Shown piece by piece: positions 42,878-51,756 of a DNA stretch of 64,000 nucleotides. Both the position numbers and the translations under genes were made by a program. The DNA lies in contig NZ_CP102510.1 of assembly GCF_024611995.1 (NCBI RefSeq), forward strand, positions 324,841-388,840, read 5' to 3'. Within the stretch, counting starts at the first letter, position 1. Each line of letters opens with the position of its first letter. The DNA is from Streptomyces sp. NBC_00162 (GTDB lineage Bacteria; Actinomycetota; Actinomycetes; Streptomycetales; Streptomycetaceae). Under the pieces are notes generated by a model. It ran no database searches, was not told where the DNA came from, and saw only the letters and a program-made list of their open reading frames with translations.

Positions 42878-44029
42878 ATGGAGCGGAGTGAAGCGATCAG
42901 GCAGCTCGGCGCTATCGCCGCAGATCAGTGGGGCCTGGTCACAGCCCGCCAAGCCCAGGCTGCCGGACTCTCCCGAGTCGACCTCACCCGACTGATCGAC
43001 GCCGAACTCCTCCTTCGGTCCGCACACGGGATCTACCAGCTGGCCGGCGCCACGCCGACCTCGCACCTCGATATCAAGGCTGCATGGCTCCGACTGGACC
43101 CGGCCACCCTGGCCTGGGAGCGCCCGCTCGACGGGGATCGGGCCGCCGTCGTCTCGTACGCCTCCGCCTGCCAGCTTCACGACATCGGAGACATCCCCGC
43201 CGACAACGTGGAGATCTCCGTACCCGTCCGCAGAACCACACGCGAGAACGGCGTCATCCTCCATAAAGCCGCCATCCCATCCGGTGACATGACCTTCCTC
43301 GAGGGCCTACCGGTGACCACCGTGGACCGCACCATCTGCGATCTCCTCAGAAGCCGAGCCGACGGCGGCCACATCGGCCGCGTCCTGGCCGACGCCGACC
43401 AGCGCGGCCTCACCGATACCCGCGCACTGGCCGAGCGAGTGCAGCCCTACGCGCGCGCCTACGGCCTGCCCAAAGACGCCTCCGGAGCCGACCTCCTCAA
43501 CTTCCTCGCCGAGGAAGCAGGCTTCACCCTGAGAGATGAACAGATCACCGCAGCCGGAGCGCGCGCCATCTCCACGATCGAAGAAGCTCTCATCGCTCAC
43601 GGCACACGAACACCAGGCCTGGCGGCCGCGTATGAAGCTGTCGCTGCGCGCACCGCTGGGCTGTACCGGATCGACCAGGCGACAGCTGAAGCAATCGCTC
43701 GAGGCCCCTCGGAAGCCGTACAACGAGCGCTGGCACAGATTGCTCTCCAGAGCCCAGGACAGGCCTACCTGGATGCGATGAAGTCAGCTACCTCCATCGC
43801 TGCCCAAGTGGCAGCGCTCCAGGACACCGCCACCCTCGCGGAGCGCTTCGCGGAAGCGGCTGCCAACAGCCCTGCAGTACTTGCTGCGGAGTGGCTCACG
43901 AAACCGATGAACACCACCTCGCCGGCGGTCCGGGCTGCGCAACTGGCCACCCCGACGGCTGAACTCGACGCTGCCAGCCCCGAATCGGAGGACGAAGACG
44001 CCGAGGGGGGCACGCCCCCGTCTGAATAG
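42878..44029 (+). CDS. AbiEi-family antitoxin (type IV TA / abortive infection)
   Basis: 383 residues. The N-terminal winged HTH of AbiEi is clear: ADQWGLVTARQAQAAGLSRV, DLTRLIDAELLLRSAHGIYQ, then VSYASACQLHDIGD and VTTVDRTICDLLRS in the AbiEi core. The C-terminal 150 residues are helical and acidic (ESEDEDAEGG). Represses its own operon and counteracts the nucleotidyltransferase toxin AbiEii. Translation is probably leaderless from ATG 42878. Confidence 0.85.
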   Translation: MERSEAIRQLGAIAADQWGLVTARQAQAAGLSRVDLTRLIDAELLLRSAHGIYQLAGATPTSHLDIKAAWLRLDPATLAWERPLDGDRAAVVSYASACQLHDIGDIPADNVEISVPVRRTTRENGVILHKAAIPSGDMTFLEGLPVTTVDRTICDLLRSRADGGHIGRVLADADQRGLTDTRALAERVQPYARAYGLPKDASGADLLNFLAEEAGFTLRDEQITAAGARAISTIEEALIAHGTRTPGLAAAYEAVAARTAGLYRIDQATAEAIARGPSEAVQRALAQIALQSPGQAYLDAMKSATSIAAQVAALQDTATLAERFAEAAANSPAVLAAEWLTKPMNTTSPAVRAAQLATPTAELDAASPESEDEDAEGGTPPSE

Positions 44030-44089
44030 CTTCCGCCGGGCGGCCGGACTTACCCTGGGACGCCTGAGGTCAGAACCGGGGGAGTCGAG

Positions 44090-45016
44090 ATCAGCGCCAA
44101 CGGCAAGAGCTACGCCACGCCTGCCAGCTTCGAGAAGGCTCTGAAGGACCACGCCAAACAGGTCGTGCGGCAGGACGGCGGAACCGTCCAAGGGGTGATC
44201 CGCGGCTTCTTCTTCCAGCGCCTGACCGCCCGCGTCTTCACCGCAGAGCCTGCCGGTTGGCTCCTGAAAGGCGGTCAGGCCCTCCTCGTCCGCTACCCGT
44301 CCTTCGCCCGCCTCAGCAAGGACATCGACCTCCAGCGCCTCCACGGGACGACCGAGGAGGCCCTCGAGGCCCTCCTGGCCGGTGCCGCTGTCGATCTCGG
44401 CGACCATCTGAGGTTCGTGCCCCAGCGAATGAAGCTCCAGGGCACCAACGGTGACGGCATCGACCAGGCCTTCGACGTCTACATCGGGCCCCGCAAGGTG
44501 GACTCCGTCCACGTAGACCTGGTCACCGGCAAGAACGTCACCGCCAACCCCGCGGACTTCCAGCTCATGCCCCGCCCCGACCTCCCCTGGCCGACCGACT
44601 GGCCGCAGATCCGCCTCTACCCCGTTGTCGACCACCTCGCGGACAAGATCTGCGCGATGTACGAGTGGCGCGGCACTGCCCCGTCCAGCCGCTACCGCGA
44701 CCTGGCGGACATCCTGCTCATCAGTCAGAAGGAGACCATCGCCGCGGCGGAGGCCCACCACGCCCTGCACAGCGAAGCGGCCCACCGCAGCGCGCTTGCC
44801 GCCAGCACCGAGTTGCGGCTGCCCTCCGAGTTCCAGATGCCCGACCCGGCATGGCGTGCCGGTTACGCGAAGGCCGCCAAGGACGTGATCGGCCTGGTTG
44901 GCTGCACGAACTGGGACGACGCGGCCGTCGCCGCTCACGCCTTCGTCACGCCGCTCCTGGGGGAGGTCTTCTCCGGGACCTGGTACTCGGACAAGGCGGA
45001 GTGGGTTGGGGGGTGA
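44090..45016 (+). CDS. AbiEii-type nucleotidyltransferase toxin, apparent AUC start
   Basis: About 308 residues. The NTase core has LLKGGQALLVRYPSFARLSK then DIDLQRL (GG and DxD metal site), VDSVHVDLVTGK, and the late VVDHLADKICAMYEWRG and SRYRDLADILLI typical of AbiEii/MenA-like proteins. The conserved N-terminus (ANGKSYATPASFEKALKDHA) is in frame, but its first codon after a good GGGGGAG is ATC 44090. The first canonical start, GTG 44165, would remove 25 conserved residues. Either an unusual AUC start is used or the start codon is mutated. The gap to AbiEi is 60 bp. Confidence 0.8.
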   Translation: MSANGKSYATPASFEKALKDHAKQVVRQDGGTVQGVIRGFFFQRLTARVFTAEPAGWLLKGGQALLVRYPSFARLSKDIDLQRLHGTTEEALEALLAGAAVDLGDHLRFVPQRMKLQGTNGDGIDQAFDVYIGPRKVDSVHVDLVTGKNVTANPADFQLMPRPDLPWPTDWPQIRLYPVVDHLADKICAMYEWRGTAPSSRYRDLADILLISQKETIAAAEAHHALHSEAAHRSALAASTELRLPSEFQMPDPAWRAGYAKAAKDVIGLVGCTNWDDAAVAAHAFVTPLLGEVFSGTWYSDKAEWVGG

Positions 45017-45179
45017 CCTCCAAACGGCTGTCGCCGGGTGCCGACGGGCATGCCGTCGGGTTCCGGAGCCTCCCGGCGATTGAGAATCCGTGACGCACCC
45101 GGCTGAGGAGCCCGCCACCCCGTGATGGGCGGCCCCTCTGCCGTGCGCGGTGTTGCTACTTGCCCTTCGTACGGCGTGC

Positions 45180-45203
45180 CCCGAACCAGAGCATCGGTTC
45201 GGG
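45180..45203. terminator. Hairpin terminator
   Basis: CCCGAACC, eight-base loop, GGTTCGGG, after the AbiEii-type gene. A longer relative with the same core and flanks (ACGGCG...CGTCCGCTCAA) is at 48285-48330. Confidence 0.65.
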
Positions 45204-45358
45204 ACCCGGCATCGTCCGCTCAAGCACCCTGCGGGTGACGGGCCGGTGGACGTGGCCTAGCCGAGGGAGTCGGTGGGGCATCCAAGGCACCCCCGTGGGC
45301 GGGGATCTTTGTGGTGGAACTTGGGATTTGATCATGCTGTGTGGGTGAGCATGGAGCC

Positions 45359-45748
45359 ATGGCGGGATGGTTGAGGGCGTGCTGGTGGGGATTGGCGGTC
45401 GTCGGGGTTGCCGCGGCGGTCGTGTTGGTGGTCTGGGTGTCGGTCGGGCATCCAGAGGGGGCCGATCAGGGCTGGGGCATCGCCGGGGCGGTCGCCGGGA
45501 TTGCCGCGCTGGGGGTCGCGCTGTGGCAGCTCAAGCTCACCGCACAGACTGCGAGCAGCACGGCGCCCGCGGTGACTGCGGATGGCGGGTCGGTCGCGGC
45601 GGCCGGCACCGTCCGCAACGCAAGGGCGCGTGACACCGCGCCCGGTACGGGGCCGGGTGCAGCGGCGGGCCCGGGGGTCTCCGCAAGCGGCGGGTCGGTC
45701 GCGGCGGGCGGGGACGTCGACGGGGCGAGCGCCCACCACGGCCCGTGA
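45359..45748 (+). CDS. Membrane protein coupled to NB-ARC/TPR gene
   Basis: 129 residues from ATG 45359 (GGAG 6 bp upstream; GTG 45341 possible). Two transmembrane helices (WWGLAVVGVAAAVVLVVWVS and IAGAVAGIAALGVALWQLKL), then a low-complexity tail with repeated small motifs ADGGSVAAAGTV and ASGGSVAAGGDV. The same G-x-S/V-A-A-x-G type segment occurs near the N-terminus of the next protein (ATQGAIAARGDINNSVAVYA). The stop overlaps the NB-ARC start (GTGA). Likely tethers or assembles with it. Confidence 0.7.
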   Translation: MAGWLRACWWGLAVVGVAAAVVLVVWVSVGHPEGADQGWGIAGAVAGIAALGVALWQLKLTAQTASSTAPAVTADGGSVAAAGTVRNARARDTAPGTGPGAAAGPGVSASGGSVAAGGDVDGASAHHGP

Positions 45749-48123
45749 AGCACCGCTGGTGGCGCCGTAACCCCGACTCCGCTGTCCCTGAGCCTGCCGG
45801 AGTGTCGGCAACTCAAGGGGCGATCGCGGCTCGCGGCGACATCAACAACTCGGTGGCGGTGTACGCCGAGCGGGCGCTGCCGGCCGAGGCGTACGCGCCG
45901 ATCCCCGCGGACGCAGCGGCGCAGGGGGTGTCGAATATCCCTGCGGCGGCTGGGTTCGTCGGCCGAGGCACGGCGTTGGATGCATTGGACGCGGCGTTCG
46001 CCGACGGTGCGGGCGGGGTGGTGCTACACGCGGTGCACGGGCTGGGCGGGGTCGGAAAGTCCGCTCTGGCCGCGCACTGGGCCGCGTACCGTGCGACGGC
46101 TCGCGTGCGGTGGTGGATCACCGCGGACAGCCCGGACGCGGTCGACGCTGGACTGGCATCCCTGGCCCGCGCGCTTGAGCCGGGGCTGGGAGAGCTGCCC
46201 GCCGAGCTCCAGATTGAGCGCGCGGTGCAGTGGCTCGCCACGCACGTCGACTGGCTGGTCGTCCTGGACAACGTCGACCGCATCGATGATGTGGGCGCGG
46301 TTGTCGACCGGGTCGCGGGCCGGGGCCGGGGCCGGGTCCTGGTCACCACCCGGCGCGCGACCGGCTGGTACCGGCACGCCGCCACCGTCCGCCTGGACGT
46401 CTTCGAACCAGACGAGTCGGTCACCCTGTTCGCCCGCCTCCTGACCCACCATGGGCCGCGTGACGCCGACGGCGCCGACACACTCTGCGCGGAGCTGGGG
46501 CACCTGGCCCTCGCCGTCGAACAGGCCGCCGCCTACTGCGCCGAGACAGGCACCAGCCCCCGCGCCTACCTCGACATGCTGGCCCAGTGGCCCGCAGCGA
46601 TGTTCGCCGCCGCCGCCGAAGGTAGCGACTCCGAACGCACCATCGCGAGGATCTGGCGCCTGACCCTCGACCGCCTGACCGACACACCCCTCGCCGGAGA
46701 CCTCCTGCGGATCCTGGCCTGGTACGCCCCCGACGGCATCCCCCGCGATCTCCTGGACGGCACCGCCGAACCGCCCGAACTCACGGCCGCGATCGGCAGA
46801 CTTATTGCCTACAGCATGGTCACCGACAATCACGACGGCACCTTGACCGTGCACCGCCTCGTCCAGGCCCTCGCCCGCACCCCCGACCCCGACGACCCAC
46901 ACCGCCGCCCCGAAGACGTCGACCACGCCCGCAACCAGGCCGCCGCCCGCCTCGCGGACGCCTTCCCCATCGACGTCGACCAGCCCGCAACGTGGCCCCG
47001 GTGCCGGGCGCTCCTCCCGCACACCGACGCCCTCACCCGGAACCACACTCCCGACCTCGATACCGACGACACCGCCCACGCCCTCGACCGCGCCGCCACC
47101 TACCAACAGGGACAAGGCGCACTCTCCCTCGCTGTCAAGGCCTTCCAACGCGCCCTCGCCACCCGGGAGCGGGTGCTGGGCCCGGACCACCCCAGGACTC
47201 TGGTCTCCCGCAGCAACCTGGCGGGCGCGTACTGGTCGGCGGGGGATCTCGTGCGGGCGGTGCCGCTATTCGAGCGCACTCTGGAAGACTCCGAGCGGGT
47301 GCTGGGTGCCGATCATCCCGACACGCTGATCTCCGGCAACAACCTGGCGCACGCGTACGAGTCGGCGGGGGATCTGGTGCGGGCGGTGCCGCTGTACGAG
47401 CGCACCCTGGAAGATCGGGTGCGGGTGCTGGGTGCCGATCACCCCGGCACGCTGCTCTCCCGCGATAACCTGGCGGGCGCGTACGAGTCGGCGGGGGATC
47501 TGGTGCGGGCGCTGCCTCTGTACGAGCGGACACTTAGGGACCGGGTGCGGGTGCTGGGCCCGGACCACCCCAGGACTCTGGCCTCCCGCAACAACCTGGC
47601 GTACGCGTACGAGTCGGCGGGGGATCTGGTGCGGGCGGTGCCGCTGTACGAGCGGACCTTGGAAGACTCCGAGCGTGTGCTAGGTGCCGATCACCCCGAC
47701 ACGCTGATCACCCGCAACAACCTGGCGTACGCGTACGAGTCGGCGGGGGATCTGGTGCGGGCGGTGCCGCTGTACGAGCGCACCCTGGAAGATCGGGTGC
47801 GGGTGCTGGGTGCCGATCACCCCGACACGCTGGTCTCCCGCAGCAACCTGGCGGGCGCGTACTGGTCGGCGGGGGATCTGGTGCGGGCGGTGCCGCTGTA
47901 CGAGCGCACCCTGGAAGATCGGGTGCGGGTGCTGGGTGCCGATCACCCCGACACGCTGGTCTCCCGCAACAACCTCGCGGGCGCGTACTGGTCGGCGGGG
48001 GATCTAGTGCGGGCGGTGCCGCTATACGAGCGCACCCTGGAAGACTGCGAGCGGGTACTGAGCCCAGGCCATCCGACGACTGCGCTGGTGCGTTCGAACC
48101 TGGAACTAGCGCGGTCTACATAG
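45745..48123 (+). CDS. NB-ARC/TPR STAND protein (bacterial NLR-like)
   Basis: 792 residues. A short N-terminal beta segment (GAIAARGDINNSVAVYAERA) is followed by NB-ARC: FVGRGTALDALDAAFAD, Walker A HGLGGVGKSALAAHW (P-loop 99-106), Walker B LVVLDNVD (171-178), and LVTTRR. A helical winged-helix-like part contains GDLLRILAWYAPDGIPRDLL. From about residue 475, seven full 42-residue TPR units and one partial follow. There is no separate effector domain, so its output is probably through the coupled membrane protein. Such STAND proteins act as switches in defence and signalling. Confidence 0.85.
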   Translation: MKHRWWRRNPDSAVPEPAGVSATQGAIAARGDINNSVAVYAERALPAEAYAPIPADAAAQGVSNIPAAAGFVGRGTALDALDAAFADGAGGVVLHAVHGLGGVGKSALAAHWAAYRATARVRWWITADSPDAVDAGLASLARALEPGLGELPAELQIERAVQWLATHVDWLVVLDNVDRIDDVGAVVDRVAGRGRGRVLVTTRRATGWYRHAATVRLDVFEPDESVTLFARLLTHHGPRDADGADTLCAELGHLALAVEQAAAYCAETGTSPRAYLDMLAQWPAAMFAAAAEGSDSERTIARIWRLTLDRLTDTPLAGDLLRILAWYAPDGIPRDLLDGTAEPPELTAAIGRLIAYSMVTDNHDGTLTVHRLVQALARTPDPDDPHRRPEDVDHARNQAAARLADAFPIDVDQPATWPRCRALLPHTDALTRNHTPDLDTDDTAHALDRAATYQQGQGALSLAVKAFQRALATRERVLGPDHPRTLVSRSNLAGAYWSAGDLVRAVPLFERTLEDSERVLGADHPDTLISGNNLAHAYESAGDLVRAVPLYERTLEDRVRVLGADHPGTLLSRDNLAGAYESAGDLVRALPLYERTLRDRVRVLGPDHPRTLASRNNLAYAYESAGDLVRAVPLYERTLEDSERVLGADHPDTLITRNNLAYAYESAGDLVRAVPLYERTLEDRVRVLGADHPDTLVSRSNLAGAYWSAGDLVRAVPLYERTLEDRVRVLGADHPDTLVSRNNLAGAYWSAGDLVRAVPLYERTLEDCERVLSPGHPTTALVRSNLELARST
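47167..48048 (+). repeat. Seven near-identical 126-bp tandem repeats (TPR units)
   Basis: Units start at 47167 and every 126 bp to 48048. Each encodes 42 residues of the type RVLGADHPDTLVSRNNLAGA then YWSAGDLVRAVPLYERTLED. Units differ at few positions (YWSAGD/YESAGD, EDS/EDR). Identity at DNA level is very high, indicating recent duplication or gene conversion. Confidence 0.92.
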
Positions 48124-48284
48124 TGCTTCGGCGGGTATTGGCCGATGCCAACCTGTGGGCGGGCAAGCCGTGCCTGGCCGATGGCCAGTCTCGCCTGCCA
48201 CTCCGAGGACTACCCGTACGCGATGGGGTACCAGTACGGGCGACCAGAGCTGTGACGGCGGTTGCACCGGCCGCGGAGACAACT

Positions 48285-48330
48285 GTACGGCGGGCCCCGA
48301 ACCAAAGGATTGGTTCGGGGCCCGCCGTAC
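48285..48330. terminator. Very strong hairpin terminator (19-bp stem)
   Basis: GTACGGCGGGCCCCGAACC, loop AAAGGATT, then the perfect complement to 48330. It lies after the NB-ARC/TPR gene and before the convergent broken desaturase. Confidence 0.85.
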
Positions 48331-48348
48331 GTCCGCTCAACCGCTTCG

Positions 48349-48926
48349 TCAGGTCAGCGCTGCGCGGTGGCGCCGCATGACCGAGGCCTGGCAGGCGAAC
48401 AGGCCGGTCGGTGTGAAGTGCGGTTCGGGCAGATGCCGTTCCAGGGCGCGCAGGTAGTTCCAGCGCAGCCCGGGGTGTGCGGAGTGCGCGTAGTGGTGGA
48501 GGTCGCCTAGGGGAGCCAGGTGGCGGCGGCGAGCGCAGCCAGGGCGCGGTTTCGCGGGTACAGCCGCAGGCAGCGGCCGGCCTCGATCTCGGCGGGGGTG
48601 CCGGTGCGGTGCTCGGGGTCGAACCAGGTGTGCTCCACCAGCAGACTCCACCAGGCCAGCAGCGGGTAGAGCGGCAGCCGCGGCAGGAGCACACCCGCCA
48701 GGATTGCGGCCCCGCCGCCTGTCAGGTACGCGGCGCCCAGCACCAGGACCAGGGCGGCGGCCCCTGCGCCTCCGTACCGGCCGGGCCGTTGGCGCAGGTT
48801 GGAGGTCAGGGAAGCGGCCGTGGCCCGGATGCCCCGGGCGGTGAGCGGAAAGAGCAGCGCGAAGACAACCGCGACGCGCCCGGTCTTTAGCACCCAACCG
48901 ACGGGGGAGCAGCTGCCCTGTCTCAA
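48349..48926 (-). pseudogene. Fatty-acid-desaturase-like gene, truncated and frameshifted
   Basis: The minus strand reads AVVFALLFPLTARGIRATAA, LPLYPLLAWWSLLVEHTWFD and ATWLP*. After a one-base loss in CCCC at about 48510 it continues as GDLHHYAHSAHPGLRWNYLR, ALERHLPEPHF, a His-rich desaturase-type C-terminus (HHYAH). The N-terminal part with the first His boxes is absent. Confidence 0.6.
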
Positions 48927-49012
48927 ATGATCTGGTCTGCGGGTAGGGCTGTGACCTGCGGCGACCAGATCACCTGAGACGAGGGGCGGCCCGAGCCATC
49001 TAGTCTGCGGGC

Positions 49013-49771
49013 ATGTTGGAGCATCCCGGGTTCGGCGTGATGTTGAAGTGGTTGCTGGACCGCAGAGAGCTCAGCGCACAGGAGTTGGCCGACCGCGCTG
49101 GGTTGGCCGCGGACGAGGTCCGGGCGGTGCTCGCGGGGGAGAGCCCCGGCGAGGTGCTGCTCCGACGGCTTGCGCCCGTGCTGGGTTTTCACGCTGTCGA
49201 TCTGTTCATCCTCGCGGGGTGGGCGGTCCCGGACGACCTGGCGCCCTTGGACGCCGCGGCCGCGAAGTGGGCGACGAGCACGGTGACGGATGTGGTGCGC
49301 CTGCCCGAAGTGGGACGCTGTGAACTTCTCCGACTGATCCGCGCACTGCCACAGCAGGAACGGCGTTCCAGCTTCGCCCCGAGGCCGCTCATGCCCCTCG
49401 ACGGCGGTCCGGGCGCTTGGGTCATCCGCATGCTCCAGTACCGCAACCTGAACTGGATGGGCATGGCGAAGGCGCTGGCGTTCGTGACGCCCACGTACCT
49501 GTCGGCGGCCACCTACGGCGTGATCGGCTCCGGACGCAAGGAGCTGACCCCGCGCTTGGTGACGGACGTCGCTGCCCTGCTGGGGATCGACGCCTACGAA
49601 CTGGCAGTGCTGACGGGCGTTTCCCTGCGTGAGGTGCCACCCCCTCCGTCGCCGGAGGCCGTGGACGCCGCAGCACTGTTGTGGGAGGCGCGACGGCTGT
49701 CCGCCGTCCAGACACGACACGTCTCCGAGCTGGCACGCTCGCTGCGCGCGGACTCCGATGTCAGCAGGTAG
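49013..49771 (+). CDS. Helix-turn-helix (XRE-like) regulator
   Basis: 252 residues. The N-terminal HTH is LLDRRELSAQELADRAGLAA, DEVRAVLAGESPGEVLLRRL. A second HTH-like part contains MLQYRNLNWMGMAKALAFVT, YGVIGSGRKELTPRLVTDVA, ALLGIDAYELAVLTGV. The tandem arrangement suggests an internal duplication. The direct target is unknown. ATG 49013 was chosen; the upstream region has the inverted pair GATCTGGTC/GACCAGATC (48931-48969), a possible operator. Confidence 0.78.
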   Translation: MLEHPGFGVMLKWLLDRRELSAQELADRAGLAADEVRAVLAGESPGEVLLRRLAPVLGFHAVDLFILAGWAVPDDLAPLDAAAAKWATSTVTDVVRLPEVGRCELLRLIRALPQQERRSSFAPRPLMPLDGGPGAWVIRMLQYRNLNWMGMAKALAFVTPTYLSAATYGVIGSGRKELTPRLVTDVAALLGIDAYELAVLTGVSLREVPPPPSPEAVDAAALLWEARRLSAVQTRHVSELARSLRADSDVSR

Positions 49772-49954
49772 CTCGTTATCACGGAAGGTCCACCAGTCTC
49801 ACTCAACCCTAAATGCGGCCTGGTGGCTGTCGTGCGGGCTTTGCGCGGCGGTGTGATGAGTGCTGTCGGTGGCTGGGTTCTTGCTGGTGGTGCGGTTGTG
49901 TGTTCTAGCGTCCTGGGAGATGCGTAGTGACTGCGGGAGGAAGACGGAGGGGTA

Positions 49955-50413
49955 GTGGGCACATTGCTGGGGGAGCAGGAGCTGGATGCGCGGGTTGAAT
50001 TCCGGTCCTTCGGTTTCCAGGAGTCGGATGACAGCACGGTGCCGGTGCCGTTCCCCGACGATTTCAGGTGGGGTGTGTTCCTGCAGGAGCATGTCCGCCG
50101 GTTCGACGTGTTCAGCGCCGGACACACGCACACCGCGTCGGTGACGGCCAGGGTCTGGGACAGCCGGCCCGACGACGGTGACGAGGGTGAGTGGGAGGAG
50201 CGCGGGGAGATCGACTATGAGTCGGTCACGGGTGAGGTCGCGCTCTGGGGTTCGGGACGCTCCGAGGAGATGATCCGGCTGGGGCGCGCTGGGATGTGGA
50301 GGGTCCGTGTGCGCTGCGCGGGCAGGGCAGAGGTCGAAAGCGTGACGCGCGCGGAGGGCACGGCGTACGGAGTGGAGCGGTATCTGATCGATTTCTGGCC
50401 GAAGGCCGGATGA
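49955..50413 (+). CDS. Hypothetical protein
   Basis: 152 residues from GTG 49955 (GGGAGGAAG upstream). Beta-rich: ELDARVEFRSFGFQESDDST, WGVFLQEHVRRFDVFSAGHT, HTASVTARVWDSRPDDG, RAGMWRVRVRCAGRAEVESV, and it ends GVERYLIDFWPKAG. No motif recognised. Convergent with the NucA/NucB gene, with a terminator between. Confidence 0.7.
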   Translation: MGTLLGEQELDARVEFRSFGFQESDDSTVPVPFPDDFRWGVFLQEHVRRFDVFSAGHTHTASVTARVWDSRPDDGDEGEWEERGEIDYESVTGEVALWGSGRSEEMIRLGRAGMWRVRVRCAGRAEVESVTRAEGTAYGVERYLIDFWPKAG

Positions 50414-50416
50414 AGC

Positions 50417-50448
50417 GCGGGCCCGGCACACTCGTGTGCCGGGCCCGC
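50417..50448. terminator. Bidirectional terminator (15-bp perfect stem)
   Basis: GCGGGCCCGGCACAC, loop TC, GTGTGCCGGGCCCGC, between the convergent genes ending at 50413 and 50464. Confidence 0.88.
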
Positions 50449-50463
50449 TCCTGGACTTCTACG

Positions 50464-51756
50464 TCAGTTGATCTTGATGATGAAGCCGTCTTCGGGTCCG
50501 TCGATGATGCGGTTGGCGTTGTAGAAGCCGCGCAGGAGAGTTCCCCCGGCTCCGTTCTGGTCCCCGGGGACGGGCTGGACTGAGAAGTTGTTCTTCTCGA
50601 CGTGGGTGTCGTACTCCTCGATCGCGGAGCCTTCGTAGGTCGAGGCGAAGGGGAACTCGTCGCATTCCTTGCCGCCGTCGGTGTAGTTGGCCCCCCAGTA
50701 GCGCTTGCACTCCCGGACTGCGACGGCCCGGTTGCGGTCGAGGCGCTTCTGGTCGAGGAACAGGCGGTGTAGCGGTTCCTGGATGGTGTCGCCGGGCACG
50801 TTCTTCAGCGCGTTCAGGGGCTTGGTGGCCTTGGGGTTGGTGAACGCCTGCTTGATGTGCTCGGCTACCGCCTGCTCCGGCGCTCCGGGCTTGGAGCTGT
50901 ACTCCAGGGTCGCGATCATGCTGAACGCGGCGCCGCCCTTGTTCGTGGGGTTGCCGGCGCCGGTGGAGTTGCGCAGGTAGGAAGCTGAGTCCCACCGCGG
51001 GGCGAACATGAAGGGCTTGCCGGTTTTGGGGCTCTCGCCCACCCAGCCCGCAGGAAGGGTCGAGGTGACTTCCGGCTGGTAGACGGCCGCGACCACATCC
51101 GCCGCGCCGGCTCCTGTGCCCTGCCCGGGCGCATAGCGCACCGAGTGCGTGTAATGGGGGCTGGACTGCATCTCCAGCCATGTCTTTGTCACCGGCAGGG
51201 TCTTGCTCGTTACGGGATTCGCGGCTGCCGGCCAGTCTGCGGCGATGCCGCCCTTGAGGCCGATCTTCAGGCCGGAGACCCCGGTGCTGCCGACCGCGGT
51301 GAAGTCGGTGACGTCGTAGTCGAAGTACATCGTCCGGTCGGCTTCCTTGGGAACGGTGCCCCGCACGTAGACGGTGTACGAGCTGGTGCCGACCGCTCCG
51401 CTCTGCTTCTCCCAGACGGTCGTGACCTTCAGCCCCGTGCACACCGCGAACCGGGACTTGATGTACACCTGCGAGGCACCGGCCATGTTGCGCTTGCACT
51501 CATCCAGCGTCATCGCCCTGGCGGGCTCGGGGTAGGTCACCGCCGCCGGCGCCATGAACGGCAGCGCCGCGCCCTGCTGACCCGAGGCGACGACGGCCGG
51601 AGTGCTGGCCCGCCTTCCGTAGGAAGCTGCCGGGCCGACCACCTCCATGGGCGTCGTCGGCGAATCCTCCTGCGTGTCGGCCATCGCCAGCTGCGCTATT
51701 CCGGCGCCTGCCTTGAGCTCGTCCAGCGAAGGGGAGGTGGCTCCCGGAGCGAGCAT
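50464..51756 (-). CDS. Secreted NucA/NucB-type deoxyribonuclease
   Basis: 430 residues from ATG 51756. The C-terminal 90 residues carry the NucA/NucB signature: CDEFPFASTYEGSA preceded by ECKRYWGANYTDGGK. A long beta-rich N-terminal region precedes it (EADRTMYFDYDVTDFTAVGS). In frame upstream of 51756 lies a clear signal peptide (RRRIALLAALAAAITLPGGT), which begins near GTT 51882, 7 bp after GGGGG, but no ATG/GTG/TTG exists there. The real start is therefore probably upstream with a non-canonical or mutated codon. Confidence 0.82.
   Translation of the reverse strand: MLAPGATSPSLDELKAGAGIAQLAMADTQEDSPTTPMEVVGPAASYGRRASTPAVVASGQQGAALPFMAPAAVTYPEPARAMTLDECKRNMAGASQVYIKSRFAVCTGLKVTTVWEKQSGAVGTSSYTVYVRGTVPKEADRTMYFDYDVTDFTAVGSTGVSGLKIGLKGGIAADWPAAANPVTSKTLPVTKTWLEMQSSPHYTHSVRYAPGQGTGAGAADVVAAVYQPEVTSTLPAGWVGESPKTGKPFMFAPRWDSASYLRNSTGAGNPTNKGGAAFSMIATLEYSSKPGAPEQAVAEHIKQAFTNPKATKPLNALKNVPGDTIQEPLHRLFLDQKRLDRNRAVAVRECKRYWGANYTDGGKECDEFPFASTYEGSAIEEYDTHVEKNNFSVQPVPGDQNGAGGTLLRGFYNANRIIDGPEDGFIIKIN

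Noticed and set aside
43784..45223. 479-codon minus-strand frame over the AbiE-type genes
   Set aside because: No family pattern, while AbiEi/AbiEii features are on the plus strand.
45813..47190. Minus-strand frames opposite the NB-ARC gene
   Set aside because: Walker motifs and TPR repeats are on the plus strand; the antisense is Gly/Val-rich only.
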